Below, piece by piece: positions 25,364 to 36,588 of a stretch of DNA of 64,000 nucleotides. The position numbers and the translations under genes are program-made. Within the stretch, counting starts at the first letter, position 1, and the number at the start of each line of letters is the position of its first letter. This DNA comes from Hydrogenophaga palleronii NBRC 102513 (lineage in GTDB: Bacteria; Pseudomonadota; Gammaproteobacteria; Burkholderiales; Burkholderiaceae_C), in assembly GCF_001571225.1 (NCBI RefSeq), contig NZ_BCTJ01000001.1, positions 62,001 to 126,000 of the forward strand, in the 5' to 3' direction. The notes below the pieces were generated by a model. The model ran no database searches, had not been told where the DNA came from, and worked only from the letters and a program-made list of their open reading frames with translations.

Positions 25364-26454
25364 TGGACCGCCGCATGACTTCACGCGTCGCCATCGTGGG
25401 CGCGGGGCCGGTCGGCTGCGCGGCCGCCGCCTTCCTGGTGCAGGCCGGCCATGCGCCTGCGCTGTGGTCGCCCACCGGCGGCCGGGTGCGGCGCCATGCA
25501 GACCGCGCCAGCTTCGTCTGCAACGGCGCGGTGAACGGCGAGATCGACGTCGAGTGGCTGGCCTCGCCAGACCGGCTGGCGGAATTCCCCGTGGTGCTGG
25601 TCTGCCTGCCGGCAGACGCCTACGGCAGCGTGCTCGGTCCGCTCAACGCCATCTGGCAACCGGGCCAACACCTGATCGTCAGCGGCGCCCTGTCGCTGGC
25701 ACCGCTCTGGATTGCCACGGCAGTGCCCGGCGTGCAGGCCAGCGGCTGGGGCACCACGCTCACGACCACGCACTTCCAGGCCGACGGCGGCCTGCACATC
25801 AACCCGCTGCGTGGCCGCATCGACATGGCCACGCTGGGGCCGATGGCGCCCTCAGACGCGCGGCAGTCGTGCGTGGACCTGTTCGGTGAACGTTTCGTGC
25901 TGGCCGACAACCTGCTCGCACCCACGCTCGCCAACATCAACCCGATTGCGCACGCGGCGGAAGTCATCCCGAACCTGACGCGCATGGACCTCGGTGAAGC
26001 CTGGTCGCTGTTCGGCCATTTCACCGCCGTGGTGGGCCGCATGGCCGACTCGCTGGACGTGGAGCGCCGCGCGGTGGCCCAGGCCTTCGGCCTGACGCTG
26101 CCGTCGCTGCGGCAGCACTACGCGCGTTCCTACCATGTGCCCGAGGGGCCTCTGCACACCATGGCGGCCGAGATCACGCGGCGCGGCATGAGCCCGAACG
26201 GGCCGGCTTCGCTGCAGCACCGCTATGTGCTGGAAGACGCGCCGTTCGGCCTGGCCTTCCTCGAAGCGCTGGGCCGCGCGACGGGCGTGGACACGCCGGT
26301 GCTGTCGGCCAGCCTCACCTTGCTGGAGGCAACCTACGCGCGCGACTTCCGGGCGGACAACTTCCTGCTCGACGCGCTGGGCCTCTCCGGCGAAGGCGCG
26401 GCGGCTGCACTGCTCGCCCGCTGCGCCGCCTCCACCAGCGTCGCCAGCTGCTGA
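25363..26454 (+). CDS. Opine (octopine/nopaline) dehydrogenase-family oxidoreductase
   Basis: A 363-residue NAD(P)-dependent enzyme. The Rossmann motif is VAIVGAGPVGCAAAAFLVQAGH; the C-terminal all-alpha domain is typical of octopine/nopaline dehydrogenases with ANINPIAHAAEVIPNLTRMD (catalytic His region) and GEAWSLFGHFT. Such enzymes reversibly reduce an imine between an amino acid and an alpha-keto acid. The ATG at 25363 overlaps the binding-protein stop; an alternative ATG at 25375 would remove four residues. The pair suggests uptake and oxidation of an opine-like compound. The last 121 bp overlap the convergent LysR gene. Confidence 0.8.
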   Translation: MDRRMTSRVAIVGAGPVGCAAAAFLVQAGHAPALWSPTGGRVRRHADRASFVCNGAVNGEIDVEWLASPDRLAEFPVVLVCLPADAYGSVLGPLNAIWQPGQHLIVSGALSLAPLWIATAVPGVQASGWGTTLTTTHFQADGGLHINPLRGRIDMATLGPMAPSDARQSCVDLFGERFVLADNLLAPTLANINPIAHAAEVIPNLTRMDLGEAWSLFGHFTAVVGRMADSLDVERRAVAQAFGLTLPSLRQHYARSYHVPEGPLHTMAAEITRRGMSPNGPASLQHRYVLEDAPFGLAFLEALGRATGVDTPVLSASLTLLEATYARDFRADNFLLDALGLSGEGAAAALLARCAASTSVASC

Positions 26455-27365
26455 GCGGCGGGCGCGTTGCCGCTGCGGCGGTAGACCATGGCGATGCGCA
26501 CCGGCGGCGGCAGGTCTTCCATTGGCAGCTCGACCAGGCTGCCGCGCGCCAGCCGCTCGCTCAGCGTGCACTGCGCCGCCAGCGTGAGGCCGAGGTTCTG
26601 CTCGGCCAGCGTCAGGTGCGTGATCGCGTTCATGGTCTCGATGTGCGGGATGACCGCCGGCAGGCCATGTTCGCGCAGCGTGTGCTCCAGCATCATGCGG
26701 GAGTTGGTCGGGCGCGGTGGCAGGATCCAGTGCTCCTGCGTCACCTCTGACCAGCGCAGTGGCGCGTCGGTGCGGCTGCGGTGCGCCGCCAGCGCGTGCT
26801 GCGGCGCGCAGACCACACGCCACTGCTCCAGCCCGATGTGTTCGATGCTGAAGCCCTGCGCCGACAGGCTGCCGAGTTCCGACGGCGTGTCCATGGTGAT
26901 CAGCGCGTCCACCTCACCGGCTTCCAGCAGGCGCGCGATGTCGGCCAGCCGCCCTTCGTGGAGCAGCACACCGGGCAACTGGTCTTGCGCCTGCAGCGAC
27001 GCGAACATGCGGGGCAGCACCGTCCAGGTGAGGAAGGGCGTGGCGCCGATCTTCAGCCGCTCGTGCAAGGGCCGCAGCGGTGCGGCGAGCTCGTCGGACA
27101 GCTGTTCCATCTCCGCCAGCAGCGAACGCCCGCGCTGCACCACCAGCGTGCCCGCCGCGGTGGGCACCACGCCACGCGGCAGGCGGTGAAACAGCTGCTG
27201 CTCGAACAGCGCTTCCACATCCTTCAGTCCCTTGCTGACCGCGGCAGTGGTCATGTGCAGGCGTTGCGCCGCGGCGCGCATGTTGCCGCAGTCGGCCAGG
27301 GTGCTGAGCAGTTCGAGCTGGCGAAAGCGCAAGGACGCCATCAGGCGTTGTGACGGGTTTCTCAT
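26334..27365 (-). CDS. LysR-family transcriptional regulator
   Basis: A 343-residue regulator. The helix-turn-helix is in LRFRQLELLSTLADCGNMRAAAQRLHMTTAAVSKGLKDVE; the effector domain follows (LKIGATPFLTWTVLPRMF, VDALITMDTP). It has a ~28-residue Ser/Ala/Arg-rich C-terminal extension that is entirely antisense to the end of the opine-dehydrogenase-like gene; there is no earlier in-frame stop. It is convergent with that gene and starts overlapping the stop of the ABC-2 permease gene by 4 bp, so it may be transcribed with the export operon. Either neighbour could be its target. Confidence 0.85.
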   Translation of the reverse strand: MRNPSQRLMASLRFRQLELLSTLADCGNMRAAAQRLHMTTAAVSKGLKDVEALFEQQLFHRLPRGVVPTAAGTLVVQRGRSLLAEMEQLSDELAAPLRPLHERLKIGATPFLTWTVLPRMFASLQAQDQLPGVLLHEGRLADIARLLEAGEVDALITMDTPSELGSLSAQGFSIEHIGLEQWRVVCAPQHALAAHRSRTDAPLRWSEVTQEHWILPPRPTNSRMMLEHTLREHGLPAVIPHIETMNAITHLTLAEQNLGLTLAAQCTLSERLARGSLVELPMEDLPPPVRIAMVYRRSGNAPAAQQLATLVEAAQRASSAAAAPSPERPSASSRKLSARKSRA

Positions 27366-28534
27366 GCCGATGGCTCCGTTTCCGCACGCCAGCGCCACAG
27401 GCCCAGGCCGGTTGCCAGCAGCAGCACCGCCAGCAGGGCCAGCGCCTCGTACCGCACCTGGCTCAGGCTGGCGCCGAGCTGGTTGAGGGCGATGAAGCCC
27501 TGGATGCCGGCGGTGGACGGCACCAGCCAGCGCAGGCCTTGCAGCAGCGTCGGCATGGCCTCGACCGGCCACGACAGGCCGGAGAGGAACATGAAGGGCA
27601 GGGCGGTGCAGAGCAGCAGCTGCGCGCTGCGTTCGCGGGTGCGGAACAGGCTGCCCAGCAACATGCCGACGGCGGCCACACAGAGCGCAAACAGGGCCGC
27701 AAACAGCAGCAGGCCACCGAAGTTGCCGGCGCGCGGGTAGTCCTGCCACCAGAGCACGAAGCCGAAGAAGTAGAGGCTGTTGAGGAAGGCCACCGAGGCA
27801 AACGCCAGCAGCATGCCGACATACGCGCCATGGCTGCGCTGCACCGGGAAGGCCGCGCGTTCGCGCCAGGTGCCGAACAGCAGGGTGACCGCCAGCAGCA
27901 GCGTCTGCTGGATGATCAGCACCGCCACGCCCGGCACGATGTAGGAGCCATAACCTTCGCGCACGTTGAACAGCGCCACCGCGTTCACGTTGACCGGCTG
28001 GCGCACGGCCATGGCCTGCGCGCTTGAAGGGGTGGTGGCCGCCAGGCGCTTGAGCTCGATGCCGGCCGACACCGTGCCCACCACCTCGGCCAGGCCGTTG
28101 AGCGCGACCTTGTTCATCATCATGTAGACGCCGTTGCCGCTGATCTCGACCTCGGCCTTGCGCCCGCTCAGCACCTTGCCCTGCAGGCCTTCGGGGATCA
28201 GCAGCACACCGGCCACTTCGTTTTTCCAGAGCAGGTCCTGCGCCACGCGCAGGTCGGGTGTGACCTGCAGCACCTTGACCGCCGGGTGGGCGTCGGCGTA
28301 ACGCGTGATCTGGCGCGAGATGGCGCTGCGGTCCTGGTCGACCACGGCAATCGGCACCTGCTGCACGTTTTCCTGCGAGTAGGGCAGCGGGTAGAAGAAC
28401 GAGTAGATGATGCCGCCGACGAACAGCAGCATGATGGCGCCGACGTCACCCAGCATGGCGCGCCAGGTGGCGACAAAACTGCCGAAGACACCGCGTGCCG
28501 CGGGTGCGGTGCCGTGTGAATGCGGTTGTGTCAT
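27362..28534 (-). CDS. ABC-2-type exporter permease (second)
   Basis: A 390-residue membrane protein: one N-terminal helix (MLGDVGAIMLLFVGGIIYSFFY), a large periplasmic loop (IAVVDQDRSAISRQITRYAD, VAGVLLIPEGLQGKV) and about five C-terminal helices, as in YbhR/YhhJ-type ABC-2 permeases of the HlyD-linked group. Start at 28534 overlaps the first permease stop (ATGA). With its partner it would form a heterodimeric export channel for drugs or toxic organics, coupled to the HlyD and TolC proteins encoded upstream. No nucleotide-binding subunit gene is in the operon. Confidence 0.88.
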   Translation of the reverse strand: MTQPHSHGTAPAARGVFGSFVATWRAMLGDVGAIMLLFVGGIIYSFFYPLPYSQENVQQVPIAVVDQDRSAISRQITRYADAHPAVKVLQVTPDLRVAQDLLWKNEVAGVLLIPEGLQGKVLSGRKAEVEISGNGVYMMMNKVALNGLAEVVGTVSAGIELKRLAATTPSSAQAMAVRQPVNVNAVALFNVREGYGSYIVPGVAVLIIQQTLLLAVTLLFGTWRERAAFPVQRSHGAYVGMLLAFASVAFLNSLYFFGFVLWWQDYPRAGNFGGLLLFAALFALCVAAVGMLLGSLFRTRERSAQLLLCTALPFMFLSGLSWPVEAMPTLLQGLRWLVPSTAGIQGFIALNQLGASLSQVRYEALALLAVLLLATGLGLWRWRAETEPSA

Positions 28535-29742
28535 GTGCGCCCCCATGCCGAGGGCTGGCCGGCGCGCTGCTTCAGCAGCCACAAGCCGGCACCGCCGGTG
28601 CCGACCGCAAACGCCAGCAGCACCAGCGCGTCGTTGACACCGTAGGTCCAGGGCGCACCGGCCAGCCAGTGTTTGCCCTGCAACTGCAGGTAGTGCGTGA
28701 GCGGCAGGGCTTCGGCCCAGCCGCGCGCCAGTGCCGGCATGGCGCTCAGCGGGTAGCCCTGGCCCGAGAAGGCAAACGCCGGCGCGGTCACGAAGGCCGC
28801 GGCCGACAAGGCGTTGCGCAGGGTGAGCGTGATGGCGATCATCAGCAGGCCCAGGCCGAGGTAGGCGGCGATCAGCAGCAGCAGGCCGAGGCAGATCATC
28901 AGGCCGCTGCCTTCAATGGCCCAGCCGCGCACGGCACCGAAGAAGATCACGAACAGCGCCGCCTGCAGCGCAAAGGCCAGCGCCGGAATGGCCAGCTTGC
29001 CGGCCACCGCCCGCGTCCAGCTGCCGCCCGCCGTTTCCAGCCACTGCGGCACGCTGCCGGCGCGCAGCTCGCGGCCGACGGAGGTGATGGCCGCCACGGC
29101 GACGAAGATCTGCAGCATCGACGGGATCAGCGCCAGCACCAGGAAGGATTCGTAGTTGGCGTTCTCGTTGTAGAGCGTGCCCAGGCGCAGGCGGATCGGC
29201 TCGAACTGTTCGGCCGCCTGGGCGGGCGAGGCGCCACGTTTGCCACGCGCCGTCATCTCGATGCCGGCCGACAGGGTCGAGACCACGGTGCGCACGTCGC
29301 GCGTGAGGCCGCCGACGTGCACCGAGAACTGGCCGTTGTAGAACCACGAGACGGTGGCCGAGCGGCCGCCCAGGATGTCGTGCTGGAACGCCGCCGGCAC
29401 GATCACCACGCCATAGGCGCGCCGTTCGCGCAGCCAGGCGGTGGCCTCCTCATCGCTGCCGAGTTCTGCCGCAACGAGGATGCCGGGCGATTCGTCAAGC
29501 ATGCGCACCAGCGAACGCGACAGGCTCGATTGGTCTTTGTCGATCACCACCACCGGGATGTCGCGCGCGATGCCTGTGGCGAAGATCCACCAGATCAGCA
29601 CGCAGACGGCGACCGGAATCCAGCTCAGCATGCCGAAGTCCCAGGGGTCGCGGCGCAGGCGCTGCCACTCGCGCCGCAGCACCGCGGTGAAGCCCGGTGC
29701 GAGAGAGGCCTGTCCGTCGGCGGCGTTGCTCACGGGCCGCAC
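28531..29742 (-). CDS. ABC-2-type exporter permease (first)
   Basis: A 403-residue permease with the same topology as the downstream copy: an N-terminal helix after LRREWQRLRRDPWDFGMLS, a periplasmic domain (PVVVIDKDQSSLSRSLVRML, AYGVVIVPAAF) and a C-terminal helix bundle (GSGLMICLGLLLLIAAYLGL). The start is GTG at 29742, directly abutting the TGA of the HlyD gene; a second GTG lies 9 bases further in. The shared DQD/DKDQSS pattern shows it is paralogous to the second permease. Operon order is tolC-hlyD-permease-permease, 4-bp overlaps or smaller gaps throughout. Confidence 0.88.
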   Translation of the reverse strand: MRPVSNAADGQASLAPGFTAVLRREWQRLRRDPWDFGMLSWIPVAVCVLIWWIFATGIARDIPVVVIDKDQSSLSRSLVRMLDESPGILVAAELGSDEEATAWLRERRAYGVVIVPAAFQHDILGGRSATVSWFYNGQFSVHVGGLTRDVRTVVSTLSAGIEMTARGKRGASPAQAAEQFEPIRLRLGTLYNENANYESFLVLALIPSMLQIFVAVAAITSVGRELRAGSVPQWLETAGGSWTRAVAGKLAIPALAFALQAALFVIFFGAVRGWAIEGSGLMICLGLLLLIAAYLGLGLLMIAITLTLRNALSAAAFVTAPAFAFSGQGYPLSAMPALARGWAEALPLTHYLQLQGKHWLAGAPWTYGVNDALVLLAFAVGTGGAGLWLLKQRAGQPSAWGRT

Positions 29743-30726
29743 TCAGGGCGCCGGAAAGATCACGCTCATGCCGGGCCGCAGATCGGCCACCGGGCTGGCC
29801 GGACGCAGGCGGATTTCAAAGGTGCGCAGGTCGGTGCCGCCCGGGCGCGCGGCGCGCCAGGTGGCGAAGTCCGGCAACACACCGACCGAGGACACCACCA
29901 GATCGATGTTGCGCTTGAGCGCCGGCACCTCGGCCGTGTGCGCGCTGCCCACTGCGTAAGCCGACATCACGTCTTCGCGCACCTGCAGCACGGCCCAGAC
30001 GTCCTGCAGGTTGACCAGGGTGATGACCGGAAAACCCTGCGGTGCGAGTTCGCCCGGCTGGATCTGGATCTTGCTCACGTCACCGCCCGCAGGCGCCTTG
30101 ATGAGGGTTTCGGCCAGCGCCACCTCGGCCTCCGACAACACGCCGCCGACCTGTTCGGCCTGGTACTGCGCCGCCAGCTTGTCTTCCGGCCGTGCGCCCT
30201 TGCGCGCCATGTTGTATTGCGCCTGCGCGGCATCGGCCTGCTGTTGGGCGGCGCGCCATTGGGCGTGTGCCTCGTCGCGCTTCTGGCCGGCCAGAATGCC
30301 TTCGTTGAACATGGTCTGCACGCGGTCGTAGGTGGTCTTGGCGAGCTGGGCGCCGGTTTTGGCGCGTTCCCAGTTCAGCCGCGCGGCTTCCACTTCTTCG
30401 GGGCGCGCGCCGGCCTGGGCCTTGGCCGCCACCGCCGACGCGGCCGCTTCGGCCGCACGCGCCTGCGCGATCTTGGCCGCCACCTCGGGGCTGTCGAGTT
30501 CAAACAGCACGTCTCCGGCCTTCACGCTCTGGCCGAGCTGCACGTTGACCTTGCCGACACGGCCCGGCACCTTGGACGAGACGTTGATCTCCTGCGCTTC
30601 GATCTGCCCCTGCAGCGGCAGCGCCTGCGGCGTGAAGGCTTTCCACAGGCCCCAGGCGAGGAAGAGCACAACGGCCAGGCCGAGGAAGGCAAAGAAGGGG
30701 CGCTGGCCCGGGGTTCGTTTCGACAT
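29743..30726 (-). CDS. HlyD-family periplasmic adaptor (membrane fusion protein)
   Basis: A 327-residue adaptor. One N-terminal membrane anchor (FFAFLGLAVVLFLAWGLWKA), a lipoyl/barrel-sandwich half (GQIEAQEINVSSKVPGRVGKV, GDVLFELDSPEV), a long alpha-helical hairpin rich in Ala/Gln/Arg (residues ~95-200), then LIKAPAGGDVSKIQIQPGEL and the beta-barrel region. It bridges the inner-membrane permeases and the outer-membrane TolC-like protein. It begins 4 bp after the tolC-like stop. Closest in style to YbhG/YhiI adaptors. Confidence 0.92.
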   Translation of the reverse strand: MSKRTPGQRPFFAFLGLAVVLFLAWGLWKAFTPQALPLQGQIEAQEINVSSKVPGRVGKVNVQLGQSVKAGDVLFELDSPEVAAKIAQARAAEAAASAVAAKAQAGARPEEVEAARLNWERAKTGAQLAKTTYDRVQTMFNEGILAGQKRDEAHAQWRAAQQQADAAQAQYNMARKGARPEDKLAAQYQAEQVGGVLSEAEVALAETLIKAPAGGDVSKIQIQPGELAPQGFPVITLVNLQDVWAVLQVREDVMSAYAVGSAHTAEVPALKRNIDLVVSSVGVLPDFATWRAARPGGTDLRTFEIRLRPASPVADLRPGMSVIFPAP

Positions 30727-30730
30727 GGGC

Positions 30731-32143
30731 TTACTCGGCGGTGGGTTCAATCTGGATGTCGGCGGCCTTGGCGAACTCGGCCAGGCGGTGCGGCTGGCCG
30801 GTGGCTTCGAGCAGGCGGGCCAGTGCCATCACGTATTCGTAGGCGGCCTGCACGCGTTCGGTGTCGACCTTGAGCAGGTTCAGGCGCGCGTCGGTCACGT
30901 CCAGCGTCGTGCTCTGGCTCTGCTGGAAGGAAATGGTCTGCAGGCGCAGGCTTTCGCGCGCCAGCCGGATGGTGGAGTCCATCGACTGGAACTGCGCGCG
31001 CGCGTTCTGCAAGGCGCGCCACTGGCTCTCGATCAGGGTCGGCACGTCGCGCTGCGCCTGCTCTTCGAGCGCGCTCACGCGCAGCTGGTCGAGCACGGCG
31101 GCCTCTTTCATCTTCGCCCGGTCGATGCGGTCGAGCAGCGGCACCGACACCAGGATGCCCACCGCCCAGTTGGGCTGCACCAGCTTGTCGTTGCTGCGGT
31201 TGAGGTTGTAGTTGCCGATCGCCATCACGGTGGGCAACTGGCCGCCGGTCTGGATCTTCAAGGCCTGGTCGGCTTGCTGGCGTTTGCTGGCGATCTTGTC
31301 CCAGGCCGCGTTGTGCTGCAGGCCGGCGTCGATGAAGGACTGCAGCGAACCCACGGAGCCGGAGTTGACGAACAGCGGCGTGCTCAGCGGCGAGGGCGCT
31401 GCGGCACCCACCAGCCGGGTGAGTGCGACCTGCGCGATTTCAAAGTCACTCTGCGCCTTGGCGAGGTCCCGCCTGGCGCCGTCGAGTGCCACGTCGGCCT
31501 TCAGGCGGTCGGCGGTGGAGATCAGCCCCGTGGCCTCCAGGCGGCTGGCCGCGCGCTGGTGCTCAGCGATGCCCTTGGCTGCCGCACCGCGCAGTTGCAC
31601 CGCATGGGTGGCGAGCTGCACCGTGAAATAACGTTGCGCCACGGTGGTGGCGGTCTTGTCTTCCACGTCGCGCGCTTCGGCGCGAGCCTCGTTGGCCTTG
31701 CCGACTTCGAGGCCGTGCAAGGCTTCGAGCCGGCCGCCGGTGTAGATCGGCCAGTTGGCGTTGAGGCCCAGCGAATGCAGGTTGAAGGTGCGGTTGACCG
31801 AGACCGTGTTCGGGATCGCCGGAATCGCCACGTTTGGCAGCACAGCGCCCAGGCCGTTGGCGGCGTTGGCCAGCGGCGAGGTATCGAAGTTGAAGGTGGT
31901 GGCGACGCGGCCGGAAAAGCCCGACAGCGAGAGCGCCGGGCCACCCAGGTTGGACAAGGCCTCTGCCTTGAGGTCTTTGGCCTGCACGTCCAGCCGTGCA
32001 TTGCGCACCTGGCCCGAGGCTTCCTGTGCCTGTTGCAAGGCCTGGCCGAAATCAAGCCCCTGCGCGGCAGCGGCGGAACCGAGCGTGACCAGGGCTGCCG
32101 TGCACAGCACGGATCGCAAACGGTCTGGAGGAAGGCCCAACAT
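30731..32143 (-). CDS. TolC-family outer-membrane efflux protein
   Basis: A 470-residue protein. The start at 32143 gives a signal peptide (MLGLPPDRLRSVLCTAALVTLGSAAAAQ) and then the first OEP helix (GLDFGQALQQAQEASGQVRNARLDVQAK). Two TolC repeats with long helices are visible (VEDKTATTVAQRYFTVQLA, FEIAQVALTRLVG; RDVPTLIESQWRALQNARAQFQ, LRLQTISFQQSQSTTLDVTDARLNLLKV). The frame is open ~100 codons further upstream, but that part is not protein-like. First gene of the export operon; trimeric channel in the outer membrane. Gene upstream is dusA, divergent. Confidence 0.88.
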   Translation of the reverse strand: MLGLPPDRLRSVLCTAALVTLGSAAAAQGLDFGQALQQAQEASGQVRNARLDVQAKDLKAEALSNLGGPALSLSGFSGRVATTFNFDTSPLANAANGLGAVLPNVAIPAIPNTVSVNRTFNLHSLGLNANWPIYTGGRLEALHGLEVGKANEARAEARDVEDKTATTVAQRYFTVQLATHAVQLRGAAAKGIAEHQRAASRLEATGLISTADRLKADVALDGARRDLAKAQSDFEIAQVALTRLVGAAAPSPLSTPLFVNSGSVGSLQSFIDAGLQHNAAWDKIASKRQQADQALKIQTGGQLPTVMAIGNYNLNRSNDKLVQPNWAVGILVSVPLLDRIDRAKMKEAAVLDQLRVSALEEQAQRDVPTLIESQWRALQNARAQFQSMDSTIRLARESLRLQTISFQQSQSTTLDVTDARLNLLKVDTERVQAAYEYVMALARLLEATGQPHRLAEFAKAADIQIEPTAE

Positions 32144-32466
32144 GTTCAAACGGTGGCAAAGGAGTGAGGTTTGGGTTGAGAAGCGCAGCGGCATCAAAAC
32201 GCCCGGTGCGTGCCGACCCGAGCAAAACCCAGGCCGTTCTCGGCGGTGAGGGCAGCAGGAGATCCGGGCATTCTGTCGGGCGGAAGAAGAAGGGCGCCGG
32301 CTGGGCGAAAATGGGGGCACCGGCGCGCGCCGGGCCACGGGAAAACCGTGTGCCCTGGGGTGATGCCAAGGCGAGACGAACATACCACAGCACATTGCGA
32401 CCTCGGCCTCTCTGGGACTGTGGCAATTAGGTGGACGCGTCCACCACAAGAACGGCTACCTGATCC
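32144..32466. other. 323-bp divergent promoter region between the efflux operon and dusA
   Basis: No gene is supported. It must contain the promoters of both flanking genes. The one striking element is a 16-bp perfect palindrome at 32430-32445, described separately. The rest is GC-rich unique-looking sequence. Confidence 0.4.
32430..32445. promoter_or_regulatory. 16-bp perfect palindrome upstream of dusA
   Basis: GGTGGACGCGTCCACC reads the same on both strands. It ends 21 bp before the dusA ATG and lies in the divergent gap shared with the efflux operon. It has no T run, so it is not a terminator. An operator for a dimeric repressor is the simplest reading; no regulator gene is adjacent. Confidence 0.45.
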
Positions 32467-33498
<1,032 letters not shown>

Positions 33499-33624
33499 GC
33501 GATTGGGTGCACGGAGAGCCCTCAGCCCGACCATCTCCCGGCAGGAGAGGACGTCAGCCCGGAAGCGGATTCTTGCCGCGTATTGCTCGGGGAGAAGCGT
33601 CAGCCCCGGAGCGCGTGCCTGGCT

Positions 33625-33645
33625 CCCTCTCCCGCCGGGAGAGGG
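33625..33645. repeat. REP-like hairpin between convergent dusA and gntR genes
   Basis: CCCTCTCCC, GCC loop, GGGAGAGGG: a perfect 9-bp stem followed by TGGGGTGAGGG. This matches the style of the CCCTCTCCC-type dispersed intergenic palindromes seen in many GC-rich proteobacteria. It sits between two gene ends, where it could also act as a bidirectional terminator. Confidence 0.6.
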
Positions 33646-33667
33646 TGGGGTGAGGGCCCGCGTGGGG

Positions 33668-34303
33668 CTAGGCCGCGGCTTCGAGGCCGTTGTCGAAATG
33701 CTCGCGCATGCGCTGTACCGTCAATGCTGCATCGCGCTGCGTGAGGGCCGCCACGATGGCGCGGTGTTCGGCCAGTGACTCTTCAATGCGCCCGGTCTTG
33801 AACAGCGAGTTGTGGCGGTTGAGCTTCATCACCTTGCGCAGGTCGGCCACCATCTGCTCGCGCCAGCGGTTGTTGGCCAGTTCGAGCACACGCATGTGGA
33901 ACTGTTCGTTGATGGCGAAGAAATGGTCTCGCTCGCCGGCCGCGGCTTCCAGTTCGTTGTGCAGGGCCTGCAGGCTGGCCAGCTCGGCGTCGCTGGCGCG
34001 TTCGGCCACCACGCCGGCCGCGTCCGACTCCAGCAGCGCCAGCAGGTGGTAGACATCGGCCAGGTCTTTCTCGGACACTTCGGTCACGTAGGCGCCGCGC
34101 CGCACCTTCATCGTGACCAGGCCTTCGGCCGCCAGCACCTTGAGGGCTTCGCGCAGCGGGGTGCGGCTGATCCCGTATTCCTCGGCAATCTTCAGTTCGT
34201 CGATCCAGCTGCCGGGCTCAAGCTCGCGCCGAAAGATGCGTTGGCGCAGCAGTTCGGCAACGTCCTGGTAGAGGGCTCGGGGTGCAAGCGACAAAGCGGA
34301 CAT
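33668..34303 (-). CDS. GntR-family transcriptional regulator (FCD domain)
   Basis: A 211-residue regulator: winged helix (YQDVAELLRQRIFRRELEPG, EEYGISRTPLREALKVLAAE, VRRGAYVTEVSEKD) then an FCD domain (NEQFHMRVLELANNRW, LAEHRAIVAALTQRDA, MREHFDNG) with His residues placed for a metal-bound carboxylate effector. ATG at 34303 is preferred over an upstream in-frame TTG. It is divergent from methylmalonyl-CoA mutase across 128 bp that contain an imperfect dyad, so it most likely controls the propionyl-CoA operon, with a propionate-pathway acid as plausible effector. Confidence 0.88.
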   Translation of the reverse strand: MSALSLAPRALYQDVAELLRQRIFRRELEPGSWIDELKIAEEYGISRTPLREALKVLAAEGLVTMKVRRGAYVTEVSEKDLADVYHLLALLESDAAGVVAERASDAELASLQALHNELEAAAGERDHFFAINEQFHMRVLELANNRWREQMVADLRKVMKLNRHNSLFKTGRIEESLAEHRAIVAALTQRDAALTVQRMREHFDNGLEAAA

Positions 34304-34365
34304 GTAGGGGCGGGGCAATCAGCGTCGTGGAAACAGGGGCGGATTGTACGGCAGCACGGAAATTC

Positions 34366-34390
34366 TGCATCAATAATTATGAATGATGTA
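34366..34390. promoter_or_regulatory. Imperfect dyad in the gntR-mcm divergent promoter
   Basis: TGCATCA and TGATGTA arms (6 of 7 symmetric) flank an AT-rich centre AATAATTAT. The element lies 42 bp before the mcm ATG, in an AT-rich patch unlike the rest of the region, and is the best operator candidate for the adjacent GntR regulator. Confidence 0.45.
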
Positions 34391-34431
34391 AGATCGCCCG
34401 CGTTCAGATCCTGTTCAAACGAGTCTTCTCC

Positions 34432-36584
<2,153 letters not shown>

Positions 36585-36588
<4 letters not shown>

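Noticed and set aside
21407..25384. A very long open frame on the minus strand (about 1325 codons) opposite the antiporter, membrane protein and Bug genes
   Set aside because: Its product is His/Arg/Gln-rich with no motif, and it mirrors third-position GC bias of the well-supported plus-strand genes.
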